Below are positions 8,881-18,149 of a stretch of 64,000 nt of DNA, piece by piece. Source of the DNA: Flavobacteriales bacterium (lineage in GTDB: Bacteria > Bacteroidota > Bacteroidia > CAIKAF01). The notes beneath the pieces were generated by a model. It was not told the DNA's origin and did not search any database. It saw only the letters and a list, made by a program, of their open reading frames with translations. The stretch's first letter is position 1. Every line of letters starts with the position of its first letter. A program made the translations under genes and the position numbers. Location: assembly GCA_026418175.1 (NCBI GenBank), contig JAOABX010000002.1, positions 126,302 through 190,301 on the forward strand, given 5' to 3'.

Positions 8881-10335
8881 ATGAATCCAATAACTCCTTA
8901 TTTTGCTGATATTCACGTACATTCTACATTGAAATCATATAATTCCGGATATCCTACTCCCAAATGTACTATTTGGGATGATATTACGCATGCACAGGGA
9001 ACAACTAATCCTGCCAAGTTAATTCATAAAAATAGCAAAGAAGTAGCAAAATATAGCCAATCTAATTTTTATGAGCTGGCTCGTGGTAATGTTCGGGTAG
9101 CAACCGTATCGCTATACCCTTTGGAAAAGGGATTTTTGGAAATGCGAAATTTATCCAAAGCGGTAACCAATGCAAGGGCTCGTGATGAAATGGCTATGGT
9201 AATAACAGGTTATCATATTGATGCTATCCGCCATATTCGTAAGCATACGGATTATTTTGCAGAATTAAATGCGGAGTATCGGTATATATATGACCAGCAA
9301 GGCACATCACCTGACGGAAAATATTCATTTCAACTAGTGAATAATTATTCTGAATTAGAAAAACTTATCAATAAAAGTAAAAATTCGCTGGGCATTGTCT
9401 TATCCATCGAAGGAGCCCATGTTTTTTTTGATGAACGAATGATGTCAGGGAAACTATCCAAGCAGGATTTTAAAAAAGCTTTAACTGAAAATATTCAAAA
9501 AGTAAAAGCCTGGGAAGTACCACCCTTTACCATCAACCTGTGTCATCATTTTTATAATGGATTATGTGGCCATGCCAAAAGCTTTTCGGGCTTTTTGGGA
9601 GTGGGTTTATTAAATCAAGTAAAAGGTCTTGAAACTAATCTTACAGGGTTTGGAATAAAGGCAATGAAAGAATTGCTAAGCAATAATAATGGAAAACGTA
9701 TTCTGATAGATACCAAACACATGAGCCTATCTGGCCGAAAAGAACTATACAATTGGATTAGAAGCTATAATTATTTGAGCAAATACGATAAAATTCCAAT
9801 TATATGCAGCCATACAGGTGTAAATGGGTTTAAAACCATGGCAGGTTCATTATTGCAACCTGATAACAATAAAAAAATTAGTAAATCTCATTTTAACAGA
9901 TGGAGTATTAATTTGTCGGATGAAGAAATAAAAATAATTCATGAAACCGGTGGATTGATTGGATTAATGTTAGATAAATACAAGCTCGGAGGAGGTAAAT
10001 TTTTTGATTCAATAAAAAATATAACTGACGAGAGGAAGCTTCGGGATAAGTATGCAGAAATTTTTTTGGACAATGCATTTCAAATTGTAGATGCTGTAGG
10101 TAGCAAGTCTGGTTGGGATATTATTGCATTAGGCTCAGATTATGATGGGGCAATTTCACATGTGGATTTCTACGATAAATCTTCAACTATACCTCAATTA
10201 TATCAAGACCTGGTTGATTTTTTACATCGTACTCGATACGGTTATACCTATTGGCATGGCTATACTCCGGAAGAACTCATTGACAAAGTATTACGTAAAA
10301 ATGTTATGGATTTTTATGCCAGGCATTTTGTGTAA
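8881..10335 (+). CDS. Peptidase M19 (membrane dipeptidase)-like metallohydrolase
   Basis: Amidohydrolase-fold enzyme resembling renal dipeptidase. Metal-site candidates in order: DIHVHS near the N-terminus, LSIEGAH mid-protein, NLCHHFYN, CSHTG, and GSDYDGAISHVDFY near the C-terminus. It is 484 aa from the ATG at 8881, longer than canonical M19 enzymes (about 330-400 aa). An in-frame TTG exists 21 bp upstream, but it overlaps a -7-like GTACTTTG element, so I prefer the ATG. No signal peptide is evident, so a cytoplasmic location is likely. The first metal motif differs from the usual DGHND of M19, so the substrate may not be a dipeptide. Confidence 0.75.
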   Translation: MNPITPYFADIHVHSTLKSYNSGYPTPKCTIWDDITHAQGTTNPAKLIHKNSKEVAKYSQSNFYELARGNVRVATVSLYPLEKGFLEMRNLSKAVTNARARDEMAMVITGYHIDAIRHIRKHTDYFAELNAEYRYIYDQQGTSPDGKYSFQLVNNYSELEKLINKSKNSLGIVLSIEGAHVFFDERMMSGKLSKQDFKKALTENIQKVKAWEVPPFTINLCHHFYNGLCGHAKSFSGFLGVGLLNQVKGLETNLTGFGIKAMKELLSNNNGKRILIDTKHMSLSGRKELYNWIRSYNYLSKYDKIPIICSHTGVNGFKTMAGSLLQPDNNKKISKSHFNRWSINLSDEEIKIIHETGGLIGLMLDKYKLGGGKFFDSIKNITDERKLRDKYAEIFLDNAFQIVDAVGSKSGWDIIALGSDYDGAISHVDFYDKSSTIPQLYQDLVDFLHRTRYGYTYWHGYTPEELIDKVLRKNVMDFYARHFV

Positions 10336-10351
10336 AATCCTACAAAAAGCA

Positions 10352-10379
10352 TTGCATTTATAAGATTTAACTATTTTTG
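10352..10379 (+). promoter_or_regulatory. Promoter of the DUF6580 gene
   Basis: TTG at 10352-10354, a 17-nt spacer, then TATTTTTG at 10372-10379: a good match to the Bacteroidota TTG-N17-23-TAnnTTTG promoter. It places the transcript start just before the ATG at 10403 and excludes the TTG at 10382 as start codon. Confidence 0.65.
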
Positions 10380-10402
10380 CTTTGTATAAGTGTAAAATTG
10401 AA

Positions 10403-10996
10403 ATGAAAAACAAATTCTTCATAATTATAACTCTTATTAGTGTAGCTGCATTAACTCGCCTACTTCCTCATCCTTGGAATTTTACGCCATTAGCTGGAAT
10501 TACCCTGATGAGCGCATCATTTATTAATATACGTTGGAAAAGCTTTTTACTGCCACTGCTAGTGTGGATGGTGTCTGACCATTTAGTTAATACAATTATT
10601 TACAATAAATCGCTAATTGATTTTTCATATTTTATGTCAAGCACTGCATTAGGTGTGTATATAAGTATGGCTTTGATTTGGTTGATTGGAAATTGGCTTC
10701 GTACTAATGTGAAAATATCAACCGTTTTTGCTGCCAGCTTATCATCTTCACTAATATTTTTTATAGTATCAAATACATTTGTTTTTATCGGTAATTCATT
10801 ATACTCTCAGGACATAAACGGTTGGCTTCAATGCTTAGCCATGGGAATCCCCTTTTACAAAAATGAATTTGGATTATTTTTTGGTAGTTTCTTTTTTAAT
10901 GGGGTTATGGGCGACCTTTTTTATACAGGTTTATTATTTGGCACCTACAGTCTTTGGGTAAATAAGTCCCTAAGTATGAATAAAGCTCGTTTTTAA
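10403..10996 (+). CDS. DUF6580-like integral membrane protein
   Basis: 197 aa from the ATG at 10403, chosen because a promoter sits at 10352-10379. About five hydrophobic segments are present (roughly residues 5-22, 28-60, 78-98, 108-130, 165-190), with the conserved-looking RLLPHPWNFTPLAGITLM near the N-terminus. That opening is typical of the DUF6580 family, which resembles S-components of ECF-type vitamin transporters. Any substrate is unknown, and I see no ECF ATPase or T-component nearby. Confidence 0.7.
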   Translation: MKNKFFIIITLISVAALTRLLPHPWNFTPLAGITLMSASFINIRWKSFLLPLLVWMVSDHLVNTIIYNKSLIDFSYFMSSTALGVYISMALIWLIGNWLRTNVKISTVFAASLSSSLIFFIVSNTFVFIGNSLYSQDINGWLQCLAMGIPFYKNEFGLFFGSFFFNGVMGDLFYTGLLFGTYSLWVNKSLSMNKARF

Positions 10997-11072
10997 CATT
11001 TCAATTTATCATGTTATTTATTTGCTCTTCGGCTTCGGTAGGTAGTGATATTTATTGTATTGGTTTTTACAC

Positions 11073-11080
11073 TACCTTTG
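11073..11080 (+). promoter_or_regulatory. -7 promoter element of the fatty acid hydroxylase gene
   Basis: TACCTTTG is a perfect TAnnTTTG. It lies inside a possible N-terminal extension from a GTG at 11045, and so argues for the ATG at 11099 as the true start. Confidence 0.6.
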
Positions 11081-11098
11081 TGTAATAATTTCTTGTGT

Positions 11099-11743
11099 AT
11101 GTCAGTTGAAAGTCCAATTAGAAAAAAATTATTTGTATCCCATAAAGATGAGTCGCCACGAATGTTTAAAAGCGATTTCATGGATTTTTTTTCTAGAGTT
11201 CCCTTTTATGTACCGCTTATTGTTTACATACCTGTCATTGCATATGTAACTTATCGTTCGTTTTATAATTATGAAATTCCATTGTTGCAGTTTGGGTTAC
11301 TTGCTTTGGGGGGTATTGTATTTTGGTCATTAACCGAATATTTTCTGCATCGGTTTGTTTTTCACTATCATCCTACAAGCAAAATTGGCAAGCGCATCCA
11401 TTTTATTGCACACGGTGTTCATCATGATTATCCCAACGATTCTCTTCGTTTAGTGATGCCTCCAACCTTAAGCATTCCCATTGGTATTTTCTTTTATTTC
11501 CTTTTTTACCTAATTTTAGGAGAAGCACTTTGTAATCCCTTTTTTGTAGGATTTAACATTGGGTATTTGGCTTATGACGAGCTTCATTATGCCACTCATC
11601 ATGCTACCTGGAAATGGGGATGGTTTCAACGTTTAAAAAAGCATCACATGAAACATCATTACCAAAATCCTGATGAAGGTTTTGGTGTTAGTACCCCCAT
11701 TTGGGACCATGTATTTGGTAGTACATTTACCGAAGAAAAATAA
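11099..11743 (+). CDS. Fatty acid hydroxylase / sterol desaturase superfamily membrane enzyme
   Basis: Membrane di-iron hydroxylase, 214 aa. The histidine boxes are [24 protein letters not shown] and HHMKHH, in the order of fatty-acid 2-hydroxylases (yeast Scs7 / human FA2H type). Hydrophobic segments lie before the first box and between boxes 2 and 3. By family knowledge, it may 2-hydroxylate the acyl chain of sphingolipids or other membrane lipids. No sphingolipid synthesis genes are in the window. There is no fused cytochrome b5 domain, unlike eukaryotic Scs7. A strong terminator follows at 11761. Confidence 0.82.
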   Translation: MSVESPIRKKLFVSHKDESPRMFKSDFMDFFSRVPFYVPLIVYIPVIAYVTYRSFYNYEIPLLQFGLLALGGIVFWSLTEYFLHRFVFHYHPTSKIGKRIHFIAHGVHHDYPNDSLRLVMPPTLSIPIGIFFYFLFYLILGEALCNPFFVGFNIGYLAYDELHYATHHATWKWGWFQRLKKHHMKHHYQNPDEGFGVSTPIWDHVFGSTFTEEK

Positions 11744-11760
11744 TTTATCAAGTTCACTTT

Positions 11761-11784
11761 ATCCACTTCCTCAGGGAAGTGGAT
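11761..11784 (+). terminator. Rho-independent terminator after the hydroxylase gene
   Basis: ATCCACTTCC (11761-11770) pairs perfectly with GGAAGTGGAT (11775-11784) around a TCAG loop, followed by TTTTATTTT. It ends only 15 bp before the prfC start. Confidence 0.85.
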
Positions 11785-11799
11785 TTTTATTTTCATACC

Positions 11800-13392
11800 A
11801 TGGGATTAGTTGAAGAAATTAAAAGAAGAAAAACATTTGCCATTATCAGCCACCCGGATGCCGGTAAAACAACCTTAACAGAAAAGCTTTTGCTTTTCGG
11901 AGGCGCCATTCAAACTGCAGGTGCTGTTAAAAGTAATAAAATCAAAAAAACAGCTACCTCTGACTTTATGGAAATTGAAAGGCAACGAGGAATTTCAGTG
12001 GCTACTTCAGTAATGGGTTTTGAATACAAGGGTATAAAAATTAACCTGCTGGATACTCCCGGACACAAAGATTTTGCAGAAGACACATATCGAACCTTAA
12101 CTGCTGTAGATAGCGTAATTTTGGTAATTGACGGAGCCAATGGAGTAGAAAGTCAAACAGAGCGACTCATAGAAGTTTGCCGTATGCGTGATACTCCGGT
12201 GATTGTTTTCATAAATAAAATGGATCGGGAAAGCAAAGACCCATTTGATTTGTTGGATGAGTTGGAAGCCAAACTCAATATTCGAGTAAGGCCATTAAGC
12301 TGGCCCATCAATATGGGCGATAGATTCAAAGGGGTTTACAATATCTATGAGAAAAATTTAAATTTATTTTCACCCAATAAAACCAAAATATCAGAAGATA
12401 TTATTCAATTTGATGATTTAAATAATCCACAACTGGATGAAGTAATTGGAGACGATGCTGATAAATTACGCGCTGATATTGACTTAATTGAAGGGGTTTA
12501 TGATCCTTTTGATGTTCAAGCATATCTTGATGGAAAAATAGCTCCAGTTTTTTTTGGTTCAGCTATTAATAATTTTGGCGTAAAAGAATTGCTGGATACG
12601 TTTATACGTATTGCCCCACAGCCTCTTGGCAGGTTAACTTCTACACGGTTTGTAAAGCCTGAAGAAGAAAAATTTTCGGGATTTGTTTTTAAAATTCACG
12701 CCAATTTAGATCCCAAACATCGTGACCGCATTGCTTTTTTACGAATTGTTTCGGGAAAATTTGAGCGAAATAAATTCTATCATCATGTGCGGCTGAACAA
12801 AGAAATGCGATTTAGTAATCCTACAAGCTTCATGGCTCAGGATAAAAGTGTCATTGATGAAGCTTTCCCCGGGGATGTGGTGGGGTTGTACGATGCAGGT
12901 AATTTTAAAATAGGCGATACTCTGACAGAAGGAGAGAATATGTTTTTTAAAGGGATTCCCAGCTTCTCTCCGGAATTATTCAAAGAGCTGATTAACAAAG
13001 ACCCATTGAAATCGAAGCAGTTGGAAAAAGGTATAGAGCAGTTGACCGATGAAGGGGTGGCACAATTGTTTTATTTACAACCCGGCAATCGTAAAATTGT
13101 TGGCACGGTAGGCGATCTTCAGTTTGAAGTTATTCAGTATCGTTTAGAACACGAATACAAAGCGGCATGCAGTTTTACCCCCATGCCTTATCATAAAGCC
13201 TGTTGGATTACATCAACCAATCCACAAAAATTAAATGAATTTATTCAGCGTAAGCAGCAAAATATTGGGTGGGATAAAGACAATAATCCGGTATTTTTAG
13301 CACCTTCAGAATGGTTGTTAAATTTAGCAAAACAGGATTATCCGGATGTAACCTTTCATGCTACCAGCGATTTTAAAACCCGGATAGTTTAG
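11800..13392 (+). CDS. prfC: Peptide chain release factor 3
   Basis: GTPase that recycles RF1/RF2 from the ribosome. 530 aa from the ATG at 11800, matching the E. coli length of 529. The in-frame GTG at 11779 lies within the upstream terminator hairpin and is rejected. G1 motif SHPDAGKTT near residue 18; switch region [12 protein letters not shown]3 DTPGHKDF; G4 NKMD. The remaining length covers domains II and III. It converges with rimM with a one-base gap between stop codons. Confidence 0.96.
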   Translation: MGLVEEIKRRKTFAIISHPDAGKTTLTEKLLLFGGAIQTAGAVKSNKIKKTATSDFMEIERQRGISVATSVMGFEYKGIKINLLDTPGHKDFAEDTYRTLTAVDSVILVIDGANGVESQTERLIEVCRMRDTPVIVFINKMDRESKDPFDLLDELEAKLNIRVRPLSWPINMGDRFKGVYNIYEKNLNLFSPNKTKISEDIIQFDDLNNPQLDEVIGDDADKLRADIDLIEGVYDPFDVQAYLDGKIAPVFFGSAINNFGVKELLDTFIRIAPQPLGRLTSTRFVKPEEEKFSGFVFKIHANLDPKHRDRIAFLRIVSGKFERNKFYHHVRLNKEMRFSNPTSFMAQDKSVIDEAFPGDVVGLYDAGNFKIGDTLTEGENMFFKGIPSFSPELFKELINKDPLKSKQLEKGIEQLTDEGVAQLFYLQPGNRKIVGTVGDLQFEVIQYRLEHEYKAACSFTPMPYHKACWITSTNPQKLNEFIQRKQQNIGWDKDNNPVFLAPSEWLLNLAKQDYPDVTFHATSDFKTRIV

Positions 13393-13393
13393 T

Positions 13394-13927
13394 CTACTCT
13401 TCCAAATATAATTCAATCAACCCGGATGGGCATGCCACAAATAATTTTCGCTTTTCCCGGTCAATATGCGATACAAATTCATCAATGAGGGGAAGCATAA
13501 TCTCTTTTTTCCCTTGTTCTATTACTAAAACTGGTTGTTTTAAATGATCCATAACTTCCTTGATAACTCCTATTTCGCCCTTTTGTTGGTCTATTGCAGT
13601 AAGGCCTACTAATTCGTGGAAATAAAATTTATTAGGATCCGAAATAGGAGGGAGGTCAGTTAATGGAAGCCAGATAGAACAGCCAACCAGAGGTTCAAAC
13701 TGATCACGTGTATCAATATTTTTGAATTTTATAATGGCTGAGTGCCCTTTGATAACGATGCGATCAATAAAAAAAGGAACCAGATGATTATGGATTTCAA
13801 TCCACACTGATTCCTTTTTTTTATACGCTTGTGGATTATCGGTATCTAATACAACCTCAAGTTCGCCTTGCAAACCGTGGATGCGTTTAATGTATCCTAG
13901 ATAAAAGGCATCCCGATGATCCAGCAT
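13394..13927 (-). CDS. rimM: 16S rRNA processing protein RimM
   Basis: 30S maturation factor acting on the 3' domain of 16S rRNA, with S19. 177 aa. The N-terminal RimM barrel begins FYLGYIKRIHGLQGELEV. The PRC-barrel-like C-terminal half includes FYFHELVGLTAID and IMLPLIDEFV. It lies 7 bp downstream of rpsP, the widely conserved rpsP-rimM order, and is probably cotranscribed with it. Confidence 0.95.
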   Translation of the reverse strand: MLDHRDAFYLGYIKRIHGLQGELEVVLDTDNPQAYKKKESVWIEIHNHLVPFFIDRIVIKGHSAIIKFKNIDTRDQFEPLVGCSIWLPLTDLPPISDPNKFYFHELVGLTAIDQQKGEIGVIKEVMDHLKQPVLVIEQGKKEIMLPLIDEFVSHIDREKRKLFVACPSGLIELYLEE

Positions 13928-13934
13928 AATTCAT

Positions 13935-14465
13935 TTATTCTGCAGATGCAGCCTCGCTTTCAGTTGATGGATTTTCTCCTTCTTGAACAGCTTCATCGGC
14001 AGCAGCTGCTTTGGCTGCTTCTTCTGCTTCTTTTAAGCGCTTCTCCTTAATTTCTTTTTCAGCTGCAATTTTCTTTAGACGCTCTTCTTCACGTTTTTGT
14101 TGTACGCTAGATGCATGTCCGCTAATTTTCTTATTCTTATTGTCTAACCAAGCCTGAAAACGAGTTTCTGCCTCTTCAGCTGTTAAAGCGCCTTTTTTTA
14201 CACCATTTAAAAGGTGATTTTTATATAGTGCTCCTTTATAGGAAAGAATTGCTCGAACGGTATCTGTTGGCTCGGCACCATTTTGAAGCCACTTAACGGC
14301 AGAATCTACATTTAATTCGATGGTAGCCGGAATAGTAGTAGGATTATATGTTCCTAGTTTTTCGATAAAACGACCATCACGAGGTGCACGTGCATCTGCA
14401 GCAACCAAATGATAGAAAGGTTTACCTTTTTTGCCGTGTCTTTGAAGTCTGAGTCTAACAGCCAT
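13935..14465 (-). CDS. rpsP: 30S ribosomal protein S16 with acidic C-terminal extension
   Basis: Residues 1-80 are canonical S16: [39 protein letters not shown], and the [13 protein letters not shown] segment. The protein runs to 176 aa, about twice the E. coli length (82 aa), through a highly charged Lys/Glu/Ala-rich helical extension (about residues 110-176). Such extensions are common in Bacteroidota S16. Upstream, CACATTTGCACTC on the minus strand resembles the rpsA and rplS promoter regions. Confidence 0.96.
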   Translation of the reverse strand: MAVRLRLQRHGKKGKPFYHLVAADARAPRDGRFIEKLGTYNPTTIPATIELNVDSAVKWLQNGAEPTDTVRAILSYKGALYKNHLLNGVKKGALTAEEAETRFQAWLDNKNKKISGHASSVQQKREEERLKKIAAEKEIKEKRLKEAEEAAKAAAADEAVQEGENPSTESEAASAE

Positions 14466-14575
14466 GGTCTCTTAAGATTAAGTTTTACTGTTTTTTAAAA
14501 TTAAAATGAGTGCAAATGTGCAGCTTTTTTTTAAAATATCCAACCCTTTCTGCAATTTTGTCTAAATAATTATTA

Positions 14576-14770
14576 ATGACTATTACTCGCGGACATATAA
14601 TTTTTGCACTGGTTTTTATGATTGTATTTTTGGGTATAATTGTATGGCAATATCGTAAAGACCTGCAAATGCACCGACGATATTATCAAGGCTCCATTTG
14701 GGTAATTATGGGAATTATTATACTGATTCTATTCTTTATTTTCTTAAAAAACAAACTTATAACTTATTAG
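14576..14770 (+). CDS. Small two-helix membrane protein
   Basis: 64 aa. Two hydrophobic helices at about residues 8-24 and 40-58 flank a basic loop (QYRKDLQMHRRYYQG). The hydrophobic-basic-hydrophobic layout with a clean ATG suggests a real gene, and I recall similar small proteins in Bacteroidota. It overlaps the 3' end of the convergent Nudix gene by 14 bp. No function can be assigned. Confidence 0.65.
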   Translation: MTITRGHIIFALVFMIVFLGIIVWQYRKDLQMHRRYYQGSIWVIMGIIILILFFIFLKNKLITY

Positions 14771-15407
14771 ATGTAAACCATCCTTTTCGCAAAATTACCC
14801 TTAATTCACTAAGTATAATGGCTGTTGCTCCCCAAATTTTGTAACCCTCATATAAAAAATATGGTGCTTTTACTTTGTAATTACCAGAGGTAATAAATTC
14901 TCCTTCATAAACACAAGTATCGTTATTCAAAAACTCCAAAGGTGCTTCAATTAAGCTGGCAACTTCCCGTGGGGCCGGATTCCAAGTTGGTCTTATTTCA
15001 GTATAAGCCACAAACGGCGAAACCAGAAAATTGCTGGGTGGTATATATACATCAGAAAGCTGCCCTATTATTTCAACCGGGCCATGATATCCTGTTTCTT
15101 CTCTCATTTCCCGTAAAGCAGTTTCAATAAGTGAAGAATCAGTTTCGTCCTTTTTACCTCCGGGAAAAGCAATTTGTCCGCTATGTACTCCTTCATACTT
15201 TGGCCTTTCAATAAGCAAAATATTAGGAATTTTATCAATTCCTGGAAATAGCAATAGCATAACAGCGCTCAACCTGGGTTTTACCGAAAGATTTTTCAAA
15301 TATTCAGCCGTTGCAACCCGATTAGCCGGAGCCATTAGTTTTTGTGCATCTTGTCCAGGTAATTCTCCGGCTAAATGAATTTTTAAATAATTTGCCAATC
15401 GATGCAT
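14757..15407 (-). CDS. Nudix hydrolase, CoA pyrophosphatase-like (NudL/YeaB type)
   Basis: Likely hydrolyses CoA or acyl-CoA to 3',5'-ADP and phosphopantetheine. 216 aa. The CoA-hydrolase signature LLIERPKYEGVHSGQIAFPGG runs directly into the Nudix box, GGKKDETD...TALREMREETGY. The N-terminal helix and C-terminal domain match the NudL layout. The ATG at 15407 lies only 4 nt after a TACCTTTG -7 element, suggesting a leaderless or near-leaderless transcript. No alternative Met occurs for about 50 codons. Confidence 0.87.
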   Translation of the reverse strand: MHRLANYLKIHLAGELPGQDAQKLMAPANRVATAEYLKNLSVKPRLSAVMLLLFPGIDKIPNILLIERPKYEGVHSGQIAFPGGKKDETDSSLIETALREMREETGYHGPVEIIGQLSDVYIPPSNFLVSPFVAYTEIRPTWNPAPREVASLIEAPLEFLNNDTCVYEGEFITSGNYKVKAPYFLYEGYKIWGATAIILSELRVILRKGWFTSNKL

Positions 15408-15411
15408 GCCT

Positions 15412-15419
15412 CAAAGGTA
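15412..15419 (-). promoter_or_regulatory. -7 promoter element of the Nudix gene
   Basis: The minus strand reads TACCTTTG, a perfect TAnnTTTG, with only 4 nt between it and the ATG at 15407. Confidence 0.55.
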
Positions 15420-15524
15420 AATAGGTTGAAATATTTAAAGGCCTATTGCAGCGAATTGTTGAAAAGCCCACATATTTGTTAACAAGTAGATAAAATATTC
15501 AGATTATAAACGGGATGTGCTTTG

Positions 15525-15532
15525 TAATTTTG
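15525..15532 (+). promoter_or_regulatory. -7 promoter element of the topoisomerase IV A gene
   Basis: TAATTTTG matches TAnnTTTG; the transcript start would be near 15538, about 20 nt before the ATG at 15559. Confidence 0.5.
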
Positions 15533-15558
15533 CAATCCTGTAAAATGAGGGATTTTCT

Positions 15559-18144
15559 ATGGAGGAACAAGACAAACCGGTGAATCAAAACAGCGATCGA
15601 ACCATATCGCTTTCCGGCATGTATCAGGAATATTTCCTCGATTATGCTTCTTATGTTATCTTAGAACGTGCTGTTCCGGCTATAGAAGATGGATTAAAAC
15701 CTGTACAGCGCCGTATTCTTCACTCTATGTTTGAGCTGGAAGATGGGCGCTACAACAAGGTGGCTAATATTATTGGGAATACAATGAAATATCATCCGCA
15801 TGGGGATGCTTCCATCGGTGATGCGATTGTACAACTTGGCCAAAAAGACTTGCTGATTGATACCCAAGGAAACTGGGGAAATATTTATACCGGTGATAGT
15901 GCTGCTGCTTCGCGGTATATTGAAGCCAGGTTAACCAAGTTTGCTTTGGATGTGGTTTTTAATCCCAAAACTACCCATTGGCAAATTTCATACGATGGTA
16001 GAAATCGTGAACCTGTTACTCTTCCTGTAAAGTTTCCTTTGCTCTTGGCCCAGGGTGTAGAAGGAATAGCTGTGGGATTGGCATGTAAAATAATGCCCCA
16101 CAATTTCAATGAGTTGATTGATGCATCCATTGATATTCTGAAGGGCAAAAAAGTTCAAATTTTTCCAGATTTTCCTACTGCCGGAATGGTAGATGTTTCT
16201 AAGTACAACAGTGGGACTCGGGGAGGAAAAATCAGGGTTCGAGCCCGTATTTCTATTCTTGATTCAAAAACATTGTGTATCACTGAAATACCATATGGCA
16301 CAACAACTACTACCTTAATTGATTCAATCATTGCCGCATCTGACAAAGGCAAAATAAAAATCAAAAAAATTGAAGATAATACAGCCGAAAATGTTGAAAT
16401 TTTAGTTCATCTTCCGCCGGGTATTTCACCTGACCAAACCCTCGATGCCTTATATGCATTTACCGATTGCGAAGTGAGTATTTCTCCCAATGCCTGTGTA
16501 ATTGTTAATCAAAAACCGGTATTTATGCCGGTGGATGAAATACTGCGTATTAGTACTGAAAATACCAAAGAATTACTTACGAAAGAGCTTGAAATCCGCA
16601 AGTCTGAATTGCAAGAATCTATTCTATATACATCTTTAGAAAAGATTTTTATTGAAAAGCGCATATATCGCGATATAGAAGAATGTGAAACCTGGGAAGA
16701 AATTATCCAAACCATTGATGCCGGATTAGCACCTTACAAAAAGAAATTCTATAGAGAAATAACACTTGAGGATATTGAAAAATTAACTGAAATTCGAATT
16801 AAACGAATTTCAAAATTCGACAGTTTTAAAGCAGATGAACAACTTAGAAGCCTCAATGAAGAGCTTAAAAAAGTACAGGATAACCTAGATAATATCGTTG
16901 CTTTTACCATTGATTATTTTAAGGACCTAAAGAAGAAATACGGAAAAGGCCGGGAAAGAAAAACTGAAATCCGTTCTTTTGAATCAATTGAAGCAACCCA
17001 GGTTGTAATTCGCAATGAAAAGCTATATGTAGATTATGAAAATGGTTTTGCGGGATATGGCCTGAAAAATGCTGAATATGTAAGCGATTGTGCCGATATC
17101 GATGATATTATAGTTTTCAGGGATGACGGCACCATGGTGGTAAGTAAAGTAAGCGAAAAATCGTATGTAGGGAAAGGAATTCTACATATAGCTGTTTGGA
17201 AAAAAGATGATGAACGCACCATATACCACATGGTTTATCGAGATGGGCCGCTGGGAGCAACCTACGTTAAGCGTTTTGCCGTTACATCCATCATTCGTGA
17301 TAAGGAATACGACCTAACTAAGGGAACAAAAGGTTCGAAAGTATTGTATTTTAGTGTAAATCCAAACGGAGAGTCAGAAATACTTACGGTGTATTTAAAA
17401 CCACGCCCCAAACTAAAAAAACAAGTATTTGATTTTGACCTGGCCGATTTGGCAATTAAGGGGCGTAATTCTCAAGGAAATGTATTGAGTAAATTCCCCA
17501 TTCGAAAAATTGTTAGTAAAATGAAAGGGGAATCAACCTTGGGAGGTGTGAAGTATTGGTTTGATGAAAATGTAAGACGTTTGAATACCGATGAAAAAGG
17601 GAAATTTCTTGGAGAATTTAATGGAAATGACCGCTTGTTAATTATCACGCAAACCGGTATGTACCGTTTAGTAAAGCCAGATATTTCATTACATTTTGAC
17701 AGTGATGTAATGACAATTGAAAAATTTAACAAGAAAAAAGTAGTTACAGCTATTTATTTTGATGGAGAAAAGAAAGAATACGTGGTAAAGCGTTTTCATC
17801 CGGAAACCTTTGACAAAAACACCTTGTTTATTACTGATCACATAGATTCTAAAGTTCATCTTGTTAGTACCGACAGCTATCCGATGCTGATGGTTACGGC
17901 GAAACGTAATCAAAGCCTGGAAAAAGATGTGATAAATATCCATGAATATGCTGGTATTATCAATGAAAAATCAAAAGGAAAAAAATTAAATTATCGCGAC
18001 GTGAAAATGCTTAGCTGGATGGATCCGTTGCCTGAGCCTGCATTATTGACCGAAAATGAAGAAGAAGGTGGAAAAGAAGGTGGAGAAGAAATTATTCGTG
18101 AGGTTGATTTTGAAGCAGACGACAATCAAAAGTCTTTATTTTAA
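15559..18144 (+). CDS. parC: DNA topoisomerase IV subunit A (GyrA/ParC family)
   Basis: Breaks and rejoins DNA to decatenate chromosomes, together with ParE (not in the window). 861 aa. The winged-helix catalytic domain shows KYHPHGDASIGDAI (77-90) and the active tyrosine Y120 in AASRYIEARL. A coiled-coil tower follows at about residues 340-470. The C-terminal half lacks clear GyrA-box QRRGGxG repeats. The C-terminus is acidic. The other type IIA A-subunit here, at 54935, is the better gyrA candidate, which supports this being ParC. It converges with the VanY gene with a 5-bp gap. Confidence 0.9.
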   Translation: MEEQDKPVNQNSDRTISLSGMYQEYFLDYASYVILERAVPAIEDGLKPVQRRILHSMFELEDGRYNKVANIIGNTMKYHPHGDASIGDAIVQLGQKDLLIDTQGNWGNIYTGDSAAASRYIEARLTKFALDVVFNPKTTHWQISYDGRNREPVTLPVKFPLLLAQGVEGIAVGLACKIMPHNFNELIDASIDILKGKKVQIFPDFPTAGMVDVSKYNSGTRGGKIRVRARISILDSKTLCITEIPYGTTTTTLIDSIIAASDKGKIKIKKIEDNTAENVEILVHLPPGISPDQTLDALYAFTDCEVSISPNACVIVNQKPVFMPVDEILRISTENTKELLTKELEIRKSELQESILYTSLEKIFIEKRIYRDIEECETWEEIIQTIDAGLAPYKKKFYREITLEDIEKLTEIRIKRISKFDSFKADEQLRSLNEELKKVQDNLDNIVAFTIDYFKDLKKKYGKGRERKTEIRSFESIEATQVVIRNEKLYVDYENGFAGYGLKNAEYVSDCADIDDIIVFRDDGTMVVSKVSEKSYVGKGILHIAVWKKDDERTIYHMVYRDGPLGATYVKRFAVTSIIRDKEYDLTKGTKGSKVLYFSVNPNGESEILTVYLKPRPKLKKQVFDFDLADLAIKGRNSQGNVLSKFPIRKIVSKMKGESTLGGVKYWFDENVRRLNTDEKGKFLGEFNGNDRLLIITQTGMYRLVKPDISLHFDSDVMTIEKFNKKKVVTAIYFDGEKKEYVVKRFHPETFDKNTLFITDHIDSKVHLVSTDSYPMLMVTAKRNQSLEKDVINIHEYAGIINEKSKGKKLNYRDVKMLSWMDPLPEPALLTENEEEGGKEGGEEIIREVDFEADDNQKSLF

Positions 18145-18149
18145 AAAAA

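Noticed and set aside
11045..11098. GTG start and N-terminal extension of the hydroxylase
   Set aside because: A perfect -7 promoter element lies inside the extension.
11779..11799. GTG start for prfC
   Set aside because: Sits inside the upstream terminator hairpin; RF3 normally starts at the equivalent of the ATG at 11800.
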